Under the pieces are notes generated by a model. It was not told the origin of the DNA, did no database searches, and was given only the letters and a program-made list of their open reading frames with translations. A program made the position numbers and the translations under genes. Shown here piece after piece: positions 27,467 through 36,796 of a stretch of DNA of 42,763 nt (the stretch's first letter is position 1; each line of letters starts with the position of its first letter). This DNA comes from Candidatus Solincola quzhuomuensis (GTDB lineage Bacteria > Actinomycetota > Geothermincolia > Geothermincolales > RBG-13-55-18): positions 1-42,763 of the forward strand of contig JACVJF010000011.1 in the NCBI GenBank assembly GCA_015711855.1, written 5' to 3'.

Positions 27467-28321
27467 ATGGAAAAGCAGGAAGAACGAGCCAAGTTGGTGA
27501 TCGTCTATCACCCCGATTTCGCCTCTCACGGTTACCCGGCTCTCAGGGACAGGGTGGCTCCCGCCTTCGAGGAATTGCGCGCCCGTGGATTGCTGGACCG
27601 CGAGGGGGTGAGAGTACTCCTGGCGAAGGCGGTGGACGAGAGGCTGGTCGCCGAGGTCCACACCGAGGACCACATGAAGGGGGTACAGAACAGCGGGTAC
27701 TACGAAGTGGCCCTGCTTTCCGCCGGAGCGGTGGTCATGGGGGCGGAGGAGGTGGCGCTGGGGAAGGCGGAGGCGGCTTTCTGTTTCGTGGGGGCCGCCG
27801 GCCACCACGCGAGCCGGGAAGGCTTCTGGGGTTTCTGCTACCTGAACGACGTGGCCTTGGCGTTGGTTCATCTGCGCGCTACGGCCGCTGTCGGACGGGT
27901 GGCCATCGTGGACGTCGACCCCCACTTCGGCGACGGGACCAGGGACATACTGGGGGAGGATCCCGAGGTACTGCACGTGAATTTCCATTCCGGGTACACC
28001 ATGAAGGAGGCCCACGGACCCCACAATCTTGACTTGGCCCTACCCTACGATGCCGGCGACACCAAGTTCCTCAAGGCGGTGGAGCAGGCCCTGATCACGG
28101 TCGAGGAATTCTCTCCCGAGATCCTCTTCGTGATCTTCGGTCATGACAGCCACCGGGATGACTACGGGGCGTTCCGGCTTGGCGACGGCGTCTATGGGGA
28201 GTTCGCCAGGCGGGTGAAGAAGCGTTTCCCTTCCCGTGTCTGTTACGTCCTCTCCGGGGGAGCTCGTCCCCATGTGGCCCGCCGGGCCATAGGCGACGTG
28301 GTGGAGGTGCTCGCCGAATAG
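27467..28321 (+). CDS. Histone deacetylase-fold (AcuC/HDAC superfamily) protein
   Basis: VGAAGHHASREGFWGFCYLNDVALAL, VAIVDVDPHFGDGTRDIL, VIFGHDSHRDDYGAF, VLSGGARP. Confidence 0.85.
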   Translation: MEKQEERAKLVIVYHPDFASHGYPALRDRVAPAFEELRARGLLDREGVRVLLAKAVDERLVAEVHTEDHMKGVQNSGYYEVALLSAGAVVMGAEEVALGKAEAAFCFVGAAGHHASREGFWGFCYLNDVALALVHLRATAAVGRVAIVDVDPHFGDGTRDILGEDPEVLHVNFHSGYTMKEAHGPHNLDLALPYDAGDTKFLKAVEQALITVEEFSPEILFVIFGHDSHRDDYGAFRLGDGVYGEFARRVKKRFPSRVCYVLSGGARPHVARRAIGDVVEVLAE

Positions 28322-28441
28322 CATTCCCTAGACCCTCGGGACACGGTAAGCGCGAAACAGGGGATCCGGACCGGGCTCCTGGACGGGCGGACCGGGTGAT
28401 TCGTCATGGCGGGAGGCGGTAGCCTCGAGCATAATCGGGAT

Positions 28442-30445
28442 ATGAAAGGAGCCGGATCGGTGTTCTCGTTCTCGGGACGTCCGTTTGCCGGGAAGGGTTG
28501 CAGGGCCTCGCGCGGTTCAGGAGCGGGCCTTGGAGCTCTTTACCCGGTCTGGGTTTGCGTCTTGCTGGTTCTCTTCCTTCTCTTGCCCCCGGGCGTTTGG
28601 GTTGAGCGCGTCTCGGCTTCCTCTCCGCCCCGGGTGGCCCTTACCTTCGACGACGGCTATGGTCTGGATCACAGGATTCTGGAATTCCTTTCTTCCCAGG
28701 GCATATCCGCCACCGCTTTCGTCGTAGGCTCGTGGGCCCAGAGGAACCCGGCCCTGCTTCGGGAGATGGACTCCCTGGGCTGGGACGTCTGCAACCATAC
28801 CCAGAACCATCCCTACCTCACCAAACTTCAGGATGCCCAGATCGTGGCGGAATTGAACGCCTGCCAGGCGGTTATAGGTTCCATTACCGGTCAATACTTG
28901 CCCCTCTTCCGTCCCCCGGGCGGTTATCTGGACACCAGGGTGCAGGGGGTCGCCGCCGCCGCCGGGTACATCCCGGTGATGTGGGACCTGGACTGCGGTG
29001 ATGCGCGCGGCACGGACTTCTCCATCCCGGAAAGGGTCGCCCATCTGGTCAACGCGGCCCGCGACGGGAGCATCATCCTCTTCCACTTCGGCGGCAGACA
29101 CACTTACGAGGTGCTCTTGGGCGTGGTGCAAGGCCTACTGAGGAGGGGGTTCTGCTTCGTCACCGTCTCCGAGCTCTATGGATGGAAGGATCTGGCGAGA
29201 GGGGGCGACACCGCACCCGGCTTGACACACGCCAGCCGCCAGTACTTCTTCGCCGAGGGGACCACCCGGCCCGGTTTCGAGGAATGGATCGCCGTCTTCA
29301 ATCCCGGGACGCTGGAAGCGGAGGTGGAGTTGAACTTCCATTCCGCCGGCGGGAACATGGTCAGGAGATACGGGGTGCCGCCCCGTCGCCGCGTCACCTT
29401 GTGCGTGAACAACGAGTTCCCCGGGCGGGAAGACCTCTCCGTAAGCCTGAACGCCTCCCGCGAGGTGATCGCGGAAAGAGCCCTGTATTTCAGGATGGGA
29501 AACGGGTTCAGCGGAGGATTCACGTCCGCCGGCGTGCGGGAACCACGCCCCCTCTACTATTTCCCCGAGTTGACGCTGGGGGATTTTTTCCAGGTTTACT
29601 TGGCGGTCTTCAACCCCGGGGCGATCGAGGCCGACGTGGAATTGGAGTTCGCCAACGGCCAAGAGACCAGGACGGAAAGGATCAGCGTGCCCGGTAACCT
29701 TAGGACCACGGTGGGACTCAACAGCCTGATACCGGCGGGAGAGTATTCTCTGGTGGTTAGGTCCGAGATCCCTCTGGCCGTGGAGAGGTCTTCGTATTAC
29801 GTCTTCGACGGCGTTATCACCGGAGCCAGCTGCACCGCGGGTGAGGAGTCGCCTCGCACGGAGTGGTTCTTCGCCGAGGGCACCACGCGCGACTACTTCC
29901 GTACCTTCCTGGTCCTGCACAACCCCTGCCGATATTCCACATGGGCGAGGGTGCGAATGGAGGTGGCGGGAGGTTCGTATGCGGAGGAGAACGTAGTGCT
30001 CGGGGCGAGGGAGAGGAGGACCCTTTACCTCAACACCTGCCTTCCTCCGGCGGCGGACTATTCCCTGCGGGTGGAAAGCCTGCTTCCCATCCTGGCGGAG
30101 CGCTCCGTGTATTTTCAGACCCACAACGTCGCGGGGGGTTCCTGCTCCACGGCCGTCCCGGCACCGGCGAAGGAGTGGTTCTTCGCCGAAGGATGCACGG
30201 CGCAGGGATATTCCGAATGGCTGGCCATCTACAACCCTTGGGAAAAGGAACAGGAGGTGGAGGTGACCTATTATCCCGGAGGGGAGCCCGTCCGACGCCG
30301 ATATCTTATACCGGCGCGGGGAAGGGCGACCGTCGACGTGGCGGCCGAGGTGGGTCGCGTGCCGGAAGTGTCTATGGAGGTGCTTTCCTCCGCGGGCGTG
30401 GTGGCCGAGCGCTCGACATATTTCGAAAGGGATTTAAGGCACTGA
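28442..30445 (+). CDS. Secreted polysaccharide deacetylase with four C-terminal ~100-aa repeats
   Basis: N-terminal hydrophobic signal/anchor, VALTFDDGYGLDHRIL NodB motif, HTQNHPYLT, PPGGYLDTRV; repeats beginning YFFAEGTT / YYFPELTL / WFFAEGTT / WFFAEGCT. Confidence 0.88.
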   Translation: MKGAGSVFSFSGRPFAGKGCRASRGSGAGLGALYPVWVCVLLVLFLLLPPGVWVERVSASSPPRVALTFDDGYGLDHRILEFLSSQGISATAFVVGSWAQRNPALLREMDSLGWDVCNHTQNHPYLTKLQDAQIVAELNACQAVIGSITGQYLPLFRPPGGYLDTRVQGVAAAAGYIPVMWDLDCGDARGTDFSIPERVAHLVNAARDGSIILFHFGGRHTYEVLLGVVQGLLRRGFCFVTVSELYGWKDLARGGDTAPGLTHASRQYFFAEGTTRPGFEEWIAVFNPGTLEAEVELNFHSAGGNMVRRYGVPPRRRVTLCVNNEFPGREDLSVSLNASREVIAERALYFRMGNGFSGGFTSAGVREPRPLYYFPELTLGDFFQVYLAVFNPGAIEADVELEFANGQETRTERISVPGNLRTTVGLNSLIPAGEYSLVVRSEIPLAVERSSYYVFDGVITGASCTAGEESPRTEWFFAEGTTRDYFRTFLVLHNPCRYSTWARVRMEVAGGSYAEENVVLGARERRTLYLNTCLPPAADYSLRVESLLPILAERSVYFQTHNVAGGSCSTAVPAPAKEWFFAEGCTAQGYSEWLAIYNPWEKEQEVEVTYYPGGEPVRRRYLIPARGRATVDVAAEVGRVPEVSMEVLSSAGVVAERSTYFERDLRH

Positions 30446-30553
30446 AGGCGCTGGGCCACCGACGTTTAGGCCTTAAAACTCTAACACACCAGGCCGAGAG
30501 ATTCGGCTCTCGCTTTGGCCGCGTGCGATGTAATGATATTATTTTCGTGTCGC

Positions 30554-30628
30554 GGGCGTTTAGCTCAGCGGGAGAGCGCCTGCCTTACAAGCAGGAGGTC
30601 GGTGGTTCAAATCCGCCAACGCCCACCA
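30554..30628 (+). tRNA. tRNA-Val (anticodon TAC), CCA encoded
   Basis: GGGCGTT/AACGCCC acceptor, GCTC/GAGC D-stem, CCTGC-CTTACAA-GCAGG anticodon arm, GGTGG-TTCAAAT-CCGCC T-arm, ACCA end. Confidence 0.97.
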
Positions 30629-30636
30629 GAGGATAT

Positions 30637-30679
30637 GCCCGGTTGCAGATGGTCCGCTCCGGCCGGGCTCTTTCTTTCT
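30637..30679 (+). terminator. Probable terminator downstream of tRNA-Val
   Basis: GCCCGG ... CCGGGC stem followed by TCTTTCTTTCT. Confidence 0.5.
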
Positions 30680-31076
30680 CCCGGGCCAACCCCGTTGAGA
30701 ACGTCGCCATTTCACCGCACGGCTTCGTCCGGAAGAGTAATTACGTTTATGGATCCTTGCCGGGACCCCCGCAGTTCTTGCTTGAGGATCTTTCCGCAGG
30801 CCGTCATGGGCGGCGACGGGTGGATGAAGGCTTTCCTACGACGTCCCGCGAGCGGAAAGAACGAGCAGTTATGGACGGTAGGTTTCGTATAACCGCCGCG
30901 CGGATCCGATGGCCTCCTTCCGATGAGGTGCGTATTCAAAGGACTGGAGGGGCTCTATCTTGCGAGCCTGCCCGGAACCGCCGCGTGTCAACCTCGTTCG
31001 CGCCTCCGCCGCGGCTAAGATGACGAGCCCTGTTTAAACCCTCAGTGAGCGTCCGTGGCGATATCGGATCTCCGAA

Positions 31077-31114
31077 GCCGGCATCCGATGCGAGCGGATG
31101 AAAATGATGCCGGC
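31077..31114. repeat. Nested inverted repeat in tRNA-RRM intergenic region
   Basis: GCCGGCATC (31077-31085) / GATGCCGGC (31106-31114) with inner ATCCG/CGGAT. Confidence 0.5.
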
Positions 31115-31289
31115 GGTTCCCGACATGGAAACGACAGCGTCCTCGCTCGCGTTTTCGCGACGGCAAGCGAACGTGACCAATAGCGGGACTCCTGGCGAAA
31201 GAAAGGACCCCGGCGTTCACCGGCGCGGATGCAGGCTTTGGCCTCTTTCCCGGAGATGGCCTCGTCTGGGAGGTGATCAGGGAAAGCAT

Positions 31290-31318
31290 TGCCCTATCGA
31301 CGGGAAAGGTGTATATTG
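31290..31318 (+). promoter_or_regulatory. Sigma70-like promoter TTGCCC-N17-TATATT upstream of RRM gene
   Basis: Spacing and hexamers read directly. Confidence 0.55.
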
Positions 31319-31351
31319 AATATGCGGTTTTTTAGGTGTAACGTGAATCGT

Positions 31352-31382
31352 CCCGAGGAGACCGGCTCCTCGGGATTTTTTT
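31352..31382 (+). terminator. Intrinsic terminator/attenuator in RRM gene leader
   Basis: CCCGAGGAG-ACCGG-CTCCTCGGG perfect 9-bp stem followed by A-T7. Confidence 0.8.
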
Positions 31383-31403
31383 AGAGCGAAGGAGGTGAGA
31401 AAA

Positions 31404-31676
31404 GTGAAGATATACGTGGGAAACCTGAGTTATTCGACAGGCTCCGACGAACTGCGCGGGGCTTTCGAGGGATTCGGGACGGTGGAGTCAGCCGAGGTGG
31501 TCGTGGATCGCAACACCAACCGCTCCCGCGGGTTCGGTTTCGTGGAGATGTCCGACGAGAGCGAGGCCAAGGCGGCCATCTTGGGCCTTAACGGCAAGGA
31601 GATGGACGGGCGCGCCCTCAAGGTAAGCGAGGCCAAGCCGAAGCGTGCGGAGTCGCGTGGATTCTACAGGTTCTAG
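31404..31676 (+). CDS. RRM-domain RNA-binding protein
   Basis: KIYVGNLSYSTGSDELRGAFEGFGTVESAEVVVDRNTNRSRGFGFVEMSDESEAKAAILGLNGKEMDGRALKVSEAKP (RNP2 and RNP1); SD GGAGGTGA before GTG. Confidence 0.96.
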   Translation: MKIYVGNLSYSTGSDELRGAFEGFGTVESAEVVVDRNTNRSRGFGFVEMSDESEAKAAILGLNGKEMDGRALKVSEAKPKRAESRGFYRF

Positions 31677-31873
31677 AGAGGTCCCGTCCCGACCGGCCGA
31701 AACCGGAGGAACGGGGATTGCGCGGGCGGAGGTTCCCTCCGCCCGTCTTATCGCTCGTCGGTCGATCGGACGGAAAATCCGTCTTTCGCCACGATGTCGG
31801 TTAGTGCGGTTGACCTTGCCGAAAGGCTGACCCTATGATGGACCTGCGAGGGCGAGGAGACGGAGGAAAGAGC

Positions 31874-32665
31874 ATGGAAAGGACACCGGAGGACAAAGCC
31901 GAACTTCTCCTGGAGTTGGCGGAGACGCCGCTGGCGCGCCTGGAAGCGGAACTCGCTTTCCGCCATCTCTTACGCCACCTGGAGAACGACCTGAAGAGGA
32001 GTGGTGGCGTGCTCAACGTCCTGGACGCGGGGAGCGGACTGGGAGAGGTAGCCCTTCGCTTCGCCGCCCTGGGACACAGGGTTACCATGCTTGAGCCGCA
32101 AGCCTGCCTGCTGCGCACCGCTGAGGAGAGAGCTAGGGAACAACTACCCGAGAAGGCCTCCCTCATGCGTTTCCTCAACGACCGCATAGAGAACCTGGAG
32201 GAATGCATATCCGAGGATTTCGACCTGATCATCTGTCATGAGACCATAGAATACGTGGACGACCCTCTGCGGGCCCTCAACGTCATCACCCGCGTGCTTC
32301 GCCCCCGGGGAAAACTGTCTCTGGTTTTCCTCAACCGTTATGGGCTGATCATGGAGAAGGTGATCTTGGAGGGCAACGTCCGCCTGGCCATGGAGGCCTT
32401 TGAGATGGAAGAGTTTCCCACGCCCCTGCATCACGGAAGGGGGCACCTATATTCCGACACGGAGATAATGAACCTCCTGGACCCCCTGGGATACAACCTC
32501 GAGGGCCAATACGGCCTCTTGATCTTCTCCGAGTTCGTCGATTGCTCCCTCTTTGAGGAGGGACAGTGCTACAAGGGGCTGCTCGAGCTGGAGGAGAGGG
32601 CGGGACGGGAACCTCACCTCAAGGGCGTGGGGAAGTACATCCAGATAATCTGCTCCAAGTCGTGA
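31874..32665 (+). CDS. SAM-dependent class I methyltransferase
   Basis: VLNVLDAGSGLGEVALRFAALGHRVTMLEP, DLIICHETIEYVDDPLRALNVITRVLRPRGKLSLVFLN; GGAGG SD before ATG 31874. Confidence 0.9.
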   Translation: MERTPEDKAELLLELAETPLARLEAELAFRHLLRHLENDLKRSGGVLNVLDAGSGLGEVALRFAALGHRVTMLEPQACLLRTAEERAREQLPEKASLMRFLNDRIENLEECISEDFDLIICHETIEYVDDPLRALNVITRVLRPRGKLSLVFLNRYGLIMEKVILEGNVRLAMEAFEMEEFPTPLHHGRGHLYSDTEIMNLLDPLGYNLEGQYGLLIFSEFVDCSLFEEGQCYKGLLELEERAGREPHLKGVGKYIQIICSKS

Positions 32666-32785
32666 ACTCGAGGGATCTTCCGGCAGCCCCTTAACGTTTT
32701 GCGCTCGGACCAGGTCCAGAGGTGAGAGGAGCCCGACGGTCGATTGCTCGGAAGGGCACGACGGCAGGCAATCCTTGCTCCGCGA

Positions 32786-34108
32786 TCATCCGGGGTGAGC
32801 CGCGGGGCGCTTTCCCCGGCCGAGAGGTCTCTCTCCCCGATCCTCGGGCAGGCGGCGGAGCGAGGCCGCATATCCGTGCAGCCCTTTCTTGATCACGGCG
32901 TAGGTCAGGAGACGCTGATACAACGTCTCGTCCGCCAGATCGCGCCAACGAAGCTGGCGCTTGGTCTTGTTCAGGAAAAGCATAGGGATCCACGTTCCGG
33001 TGTTCACGTAGTATTTTCCTCTCCGTCCGTGCAACACGGGTTGGAACTCGTTGGAGTAGTATCGATGGTCGTGACCGAAGACCACTACGTCGATATCCTG
33101 GTCGGAGAGTAGGAGATCCCGGGCGGCCACGGAAAGGGCGTCCTCGCGAGTGGACAGGGAGTCCAAAGGCAGGCTTTCTTGTTCGGGTGCTTCCCCCTCC
33201 CCCTCCTCCCGCTCCTCTTCAGGATAGAGTCGGGACAGCGCTTCCGCATCCTCCAGCCCCTGGATCTCCACCTGCGCTCGCCCGGAAAGGAAGTCCGCCG
33301 CCCTCTTCAGGGAATATCCCCAGGTGTCCAGAAGACCTTCCCGTCGACGGCGCTGCAGCTCGCGGCTCTCGCGGAAGGGCGGGAAGCCCACCTTGGCCAT
33401 GAAGCGTGCCAGCCGAAACCCGTAGACCAGCTTGAACCAAAGGTTCTCTTCCTGCAGACCGAGGAAGACCATGTTGGGGATGGGTCTCACGTTGTTTATG
33501 AGCGGATTGCGGTCGCTCATCATCCTGTTGACGAAGTATTCCAAAAAACAGTTGCTCCAGCTTCTCTCCAGGCGTAGGACGCCCGATTTGGGATCGCGTA
33601 GGAAGGGATGGGTGAAGTTCTCGAAGGCGCTGTCGGCGAAGTACTGGTTCCCGTGTTCCACGTGGAAGCCGCTTTCTCGGTAAAATCCCTCCCCGGCGAA
33701 ATGGAAGTGTTCCGAATCCGGCCGGCCCAGCTCTTCCACCAAGCGGTCGCGCACCGCGGGCCAGAAGAGGTCCACGTCGTGGTTCCCGGGGACCAGGACC
33801 AGGCGGTGACCCTTCTCCAAGAAGCGGCGCAGGGCCGAAAAGCAGCCCGGGTGCGCTTCCAGGATTCTCTCCAGCTTGTGCAGGGATTCCTCCTCGGTGC
33901 AACCCAGGCGGGAGAAGGGCTTGGTGGTAGGATTTTCCAGATTAACGGAGACGAAGTCCAGGAAATCCCCATTAAGGATGAATTCCGAGCTGCGGTGACG
34001 TGATATGTTGTCTACGAAGGCCGCGAAGGCGGCGTCCTGGTCGAACTCGTCCAGGTGGTCACCGGCGCCCAGGTGCAGGTCGCTCACCACGTAACGGACC
34101 CTGGTCAT
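32786..34108 (-). CDS. Metallophosphoesterase (calcineurin-like)
   Basis: MTRVRYVVSDLHLGAGDHLDEFDQD, LNGDFLDFV, LVPGNHDVDLFW, VFGHDHRYYS, YYVNTGTW. Confidence 0.92.
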   Translation of the reverse strand: MTRVRYVVSDLHLGAGDHLDEFDQDAAFAAFVDNISRHRSSEFILNGDFLDFVSVNLENPTTKPFSRLGCTEEESLHKLERILEAHPGCFSALRRFLEKGHRLVLVPGNHDVDLFWPAVRDRLVEELGRPDSEHFHFAGEGFYRESGFHVEHGNQYFADSAFENFTHPFLRDPKSGVLRLERSWSNCFLEYFVNRMMSDRNPLINNVRPIPNMVFLGLQEENLWFKLVYGFRLARFMAKVGFPPFRESRELQRRRREGLLDTWGYSLKRAADFLSGRAQVEIQGLEDAEALSRLYPEEEREEGEGEAPEQESLPLDSLSTREDALSVAARDLLLSDQDIDVVVFGHDHRYYSNEFQPVLHGRRGKYYVNTGTWIPMLFLNKTKRQLRWRDLADETLYQRLLTYAVIKKGLHGYAASLRRLPEDRGERPLGRGKRPAAHPG

Positions 34109-34386
34109 GCCCTCTCCGCTTAAGCCCTTCACCCGTCATGATATCCCGACCTCTATGGATACCGTGCGCACGGAACCCTCTCTTCCCTCAGTGGCGATCC
34201 GTGCGTTCCCGGATTCCCGTTGCCGACTCCGGTAGGCCTCCTCAGGTCGGGACGCCTCGGCGGCTGAAATACGTGGGCCGGTCTTTCCGCATTCCGCGAA
34301 AGGCCCTCTCCTTCCCGTATAATAGTGGTAATTCGCCGGAAACGGCAAAGCCGCTGGAAGGGCGGGTAAAGGGGGGATCTCGCGTC

Positions 34387-35511
34387 ATGAGCTGTACGGT
34401 AGGGGATGTCGTGGAGTTGATGGAGCGCATCGCCCCCGTGGACACCGCCGAACCGGGGGACAACGTAGGGCTTCTTATCGGGTCTCCGCGCAGTCGAGTG
34501 GGATCCGTCCTGGTGGCCCTGGAGCTGAATCGGGAAGTCGTGGAGGAGGCCCGGAAGGCGGGGGCGGGAATGATCGTTTGCCACCACCCCCCCATCTACC
34601 GGCCTTTGAGCCGCTTACGGGAGGACGATCCACAAGGGTCCCTTTTATGCCACATAGTCCGTTCCAAGCTTTCCGTGTACGCGGCCCATACCAATCTGGA
34701 CGTCTCCTCCCACGGGGTCAACGTTGCCCTCGCCGAGGCCCTGGGCCTAGAGGGGCATGCTCCCCTGCAGGCCGCCACGTTCAGGGAGGGTTATAAGGTG
34801 GTCACTTTCGTCCCCTCCGAGCACCTCATACGGGTCAGCGAGGCCCTTTTTCGCGCCGGAGCCGGCGTGATCGGCGATTACCTGGGCTGCTCTTTTCGCA
34901 CGGAAGGGACGGGCACCTTCCTTCCCGAGGCCGGAGCGCATCCGGCGTACGGTGAAGTGGGGCGCATGAACGAGGTCCCGGAGTTCAGGCTGGAGGTGCT
35001 GGCGGAAAAAGCGCGCCTGGGCCGGGTCCTGGCGGCCCTCTACGCAGCCCATCCCTACGAGGAACCTGCGGTGGACGTGTACGCCGTTTCCACGCCGATT
35101 CGCGGGGGGATGGGAAGGGTGGGCGAACTTCCCCAACCCATGTCCCTGGAGGAGTTGGCGGAACACTGCCGCCGCAGGCTGGGCAACCCGGCGGTCCGCT
35201 TTGCCGGTCCTGCGGGTTTGTCCGTCAGCAAGGTGGCGGTTTGCGGTGGAAGCGGCGGTAGCGCAGCCCGGGCGGCTCGCGAAGCGGGTGCCCAAGCCCT
35301 GATCACTGGAGACGTCGGCCATCACCAGGCTCAGGAGGCCCGGGAGATGGGGTTGGCCCTGGTGGATGCCGGGCATTATCATACCGAGAGGGTCGTGGTC
35401 CCCTTCCTGGTGCGACTCCTTAAGGCGGAGTCGATCCGGAGGGGGGTGGAAGTGGATTTTACGGCGTCACGCAAGGACACCTGTCCCTGGGAGTCCGGAG
35501 GTGCGGATTGA
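34387..35511 (+). CDS. Nif3-like dinuclear metal-center protein
   Basis: MERIAPVDTAEPGDNVGLLIGSPRSRVGSVLVALELN, IVCHHPPIYRPLSRLR, SVYAAHTNLDVSSHGVNVALAEALGL, DAGHYHTERVVVPFL. Confidence 0.95.
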   Translation: MSCTVGDVVELMERIAPVDTAEPGDNVGLLIGSPRSRVGSVLVALELNREVVEEARKAGAGMIVCHHPPIYRPLSRLREDDPQGSLLCHIVRSKLSVYAAHTNLDVSSHGVNVALAEALGLEGHAPLQAATFREGYKVVTFVPSEHLIRVSEALFRAGAGVIGDYLGCSFRTEGTGTFLPEAGAHPAYGEVGRMNEVPEFRLEVLAEKARLGRVLAALYAAHPYEEPAVDVYAVSTPIRGGMGRVGELPQPMSLEELAEHCRRRLGNPAVRFAGPAGLSVSKVAVCGGSGGSAARAAREAGAQALITGDVGHHQAQEAREMGLALVDAGHYHTERVVVPFLVRLLKAESIRRGVEVDFTASRKDTCPWESGGAD

Positions 35512-36215
35512 GCGAACTGGAGACTCTTTACAGGCTGCAGCAGTTGGACGCCAGGATATTCGAGCTCCGGGCCGCCATGGAAAACCATCCATATATAGAG
35601 GAACTCGCCGAGCTTCGTCTTGAGGAGGAGGAATGCTCTCGTCGGCTCTCCGAGGCGGAGTCGTCGCTGGGGGCCTCGTCCAGGAAAATGGCCAGGCTGG
35701 AGGCGGAAATAGTTAGCTTGGACGATAAACTCTCCAGGGAGGAAGGGAAGCTCTTCGGTGGTCAGGTGACGAACCCCAAGGAATTAAGGGGTCTGCAGGC
35801 GGAGGTGCGGTCCCTCCGGAAGCAGAAGGACGCCTTGGAGACGGAGCTCTTGGAGGAGATGGAAAGCCAGGACGCGACGAGGGCCGTGTTGGAGGAACTG
35901 CGGACCCGTCACGGGGAACTGAAGTCGCGCATCGAGGACAAGGAAGCCGCCTTACGGGCGGAGACGGGCGAGATGGGTGCGGAGCTGGAGAGCCTGGAAA
36001 GGGAGAGGGAGGGATTGAGTTCTCTGTTGGCCAAAGACCTGTTGGACCTGTACGATCGACTGCGGGCGGCCAAACAGAACCTCGCCGTGGTGAAGGTGGT
36101 CGATGGGGTCTGTCAGGGGTGTCGGGTGGAGTTGCCGGGCAAGGAGTACGACCGCTTCCTGAAAAGCGAAGGGATATTCCGATGTTCCAACTGCGGTCGC
36201 ATCCTGGTGAGATAG
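35508..36215 (+). CDS. Coiled-coil protein with C4-type zinc ribbon (CT398/HP0958-like)
   Basis: Long coiled coil, KLFGGQVTNPKELRGLQAEV, C-terminal CQGCRVELPGKEYDRFLKSEGIFRCSNCGRILV. Confidence 0.92.
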   Translation: MSELETLYRLQQLDARIFELRAAMENHPYIEELAELRLEEEECSRRLSEAESSLGASSRKMARLEAEIVSLDDKLSREEGKLFGGQVTNPKELRGLQAEVRSLRKQKDALETELLEEMESQDATRAVLEELRTRHGELKSRIEDKEAALRAETGEMGAELESLEREREGLSSLLAKDLLDLYDRLRAAKQNLAVVKVVDGVCQGCRVELPGKEYDRFLKSEGIFRCSNCGRILVR

Positions 36216-36219
36216 GGAG

Positions 36220-36795
36220 GTGAGCCCCCGGGGGCGCGGATCCTTGGAGAGCAGAAGGAGCAGGAAAAGCGTGGTGGAGCCGGCTTTCCAGGCGGCCAGG
36301 CGCTTCGAGGAACTGCACGTCTATGTGGACGGCGCAGCTCGGGGAAACCCGGGTCCGGCAGCCATAGGGGTGGTGGTGCTCACCCGCCAGGGTCGCAAGG
36401 TGGCCGCCTTCGGGGAAAGCATAGGCGAGGCCACCAACAATTATGCCGAGTACACGGCGCTGATACACGCGCTGCGCCTTCTCTCGGTGTACGAGGTGGA
36501 CAGGCTTCGCATCTATACCGACAGCGAGCTCATGGTCCAACAGGTGAAGGGATCCTACCGGGTGAAGGAGAAGTCCTTGCGCAGCCTTTACGCTCAGGTG
36601 ATGTCCATGCTCGCCAGATACCGCGACTGGAGTATCCAGCACATACCCCGCGATGAGAACCGGGAAGCCGACCGGCTGGCCAACCAGGCCCTGGACGAAT
36701 CCGGTGGAGGCGCCGCCTCGTGCCGAAGTGAGGGACCCCTGCCGGAGGAACAGACATCGCTCTTCGATACGGGTAGTTTTCGGGGAGTGGAGTAG
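36220..36795 (+). CDS. rnhA: Ribonuclease HI
   Basis: LHVYVDGAARGNPGPAAIGVVV, ATNNYAEYTALIHALRLL, IYTDSELMVQQVKGSYRVK, HIPRDENREADRLANQAL. Confidence 0.95.
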   Translation: MSPRGRGSLESRRSRKSVVEPAFQAARRFEELHVYVDGAARGNPGPAAIGVVVLTRQGRKVAAFGESIGEATNNYAEYTALIHALRLLSVYEVDRLRIYTDSELMVQQVKGSYRVKEKSLRSLYAQVMSMLARYRDWSIQHIPRDENREADRLANQALDESGGGAASCRSEGPLPEEQTSLFDTGSFRGVE

Positions 36796-36796
36796 G

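Noticed and set aside
30515-30892. 125-aa ORF containing RLAQRESACLTSRRSVVQIRQRPP
   Set aside because: Well-known spurious translation of a tRNA gene; overlaps tRNA-Val.
29863-31023. 386-aa ORF running out of the deacetylase gene across the tRNA
   Set aside because: Out-of-frame with the repeat-coding gene and reads through the tRNA (SAGERLPYKQEVGGSNPPTPT artefact).
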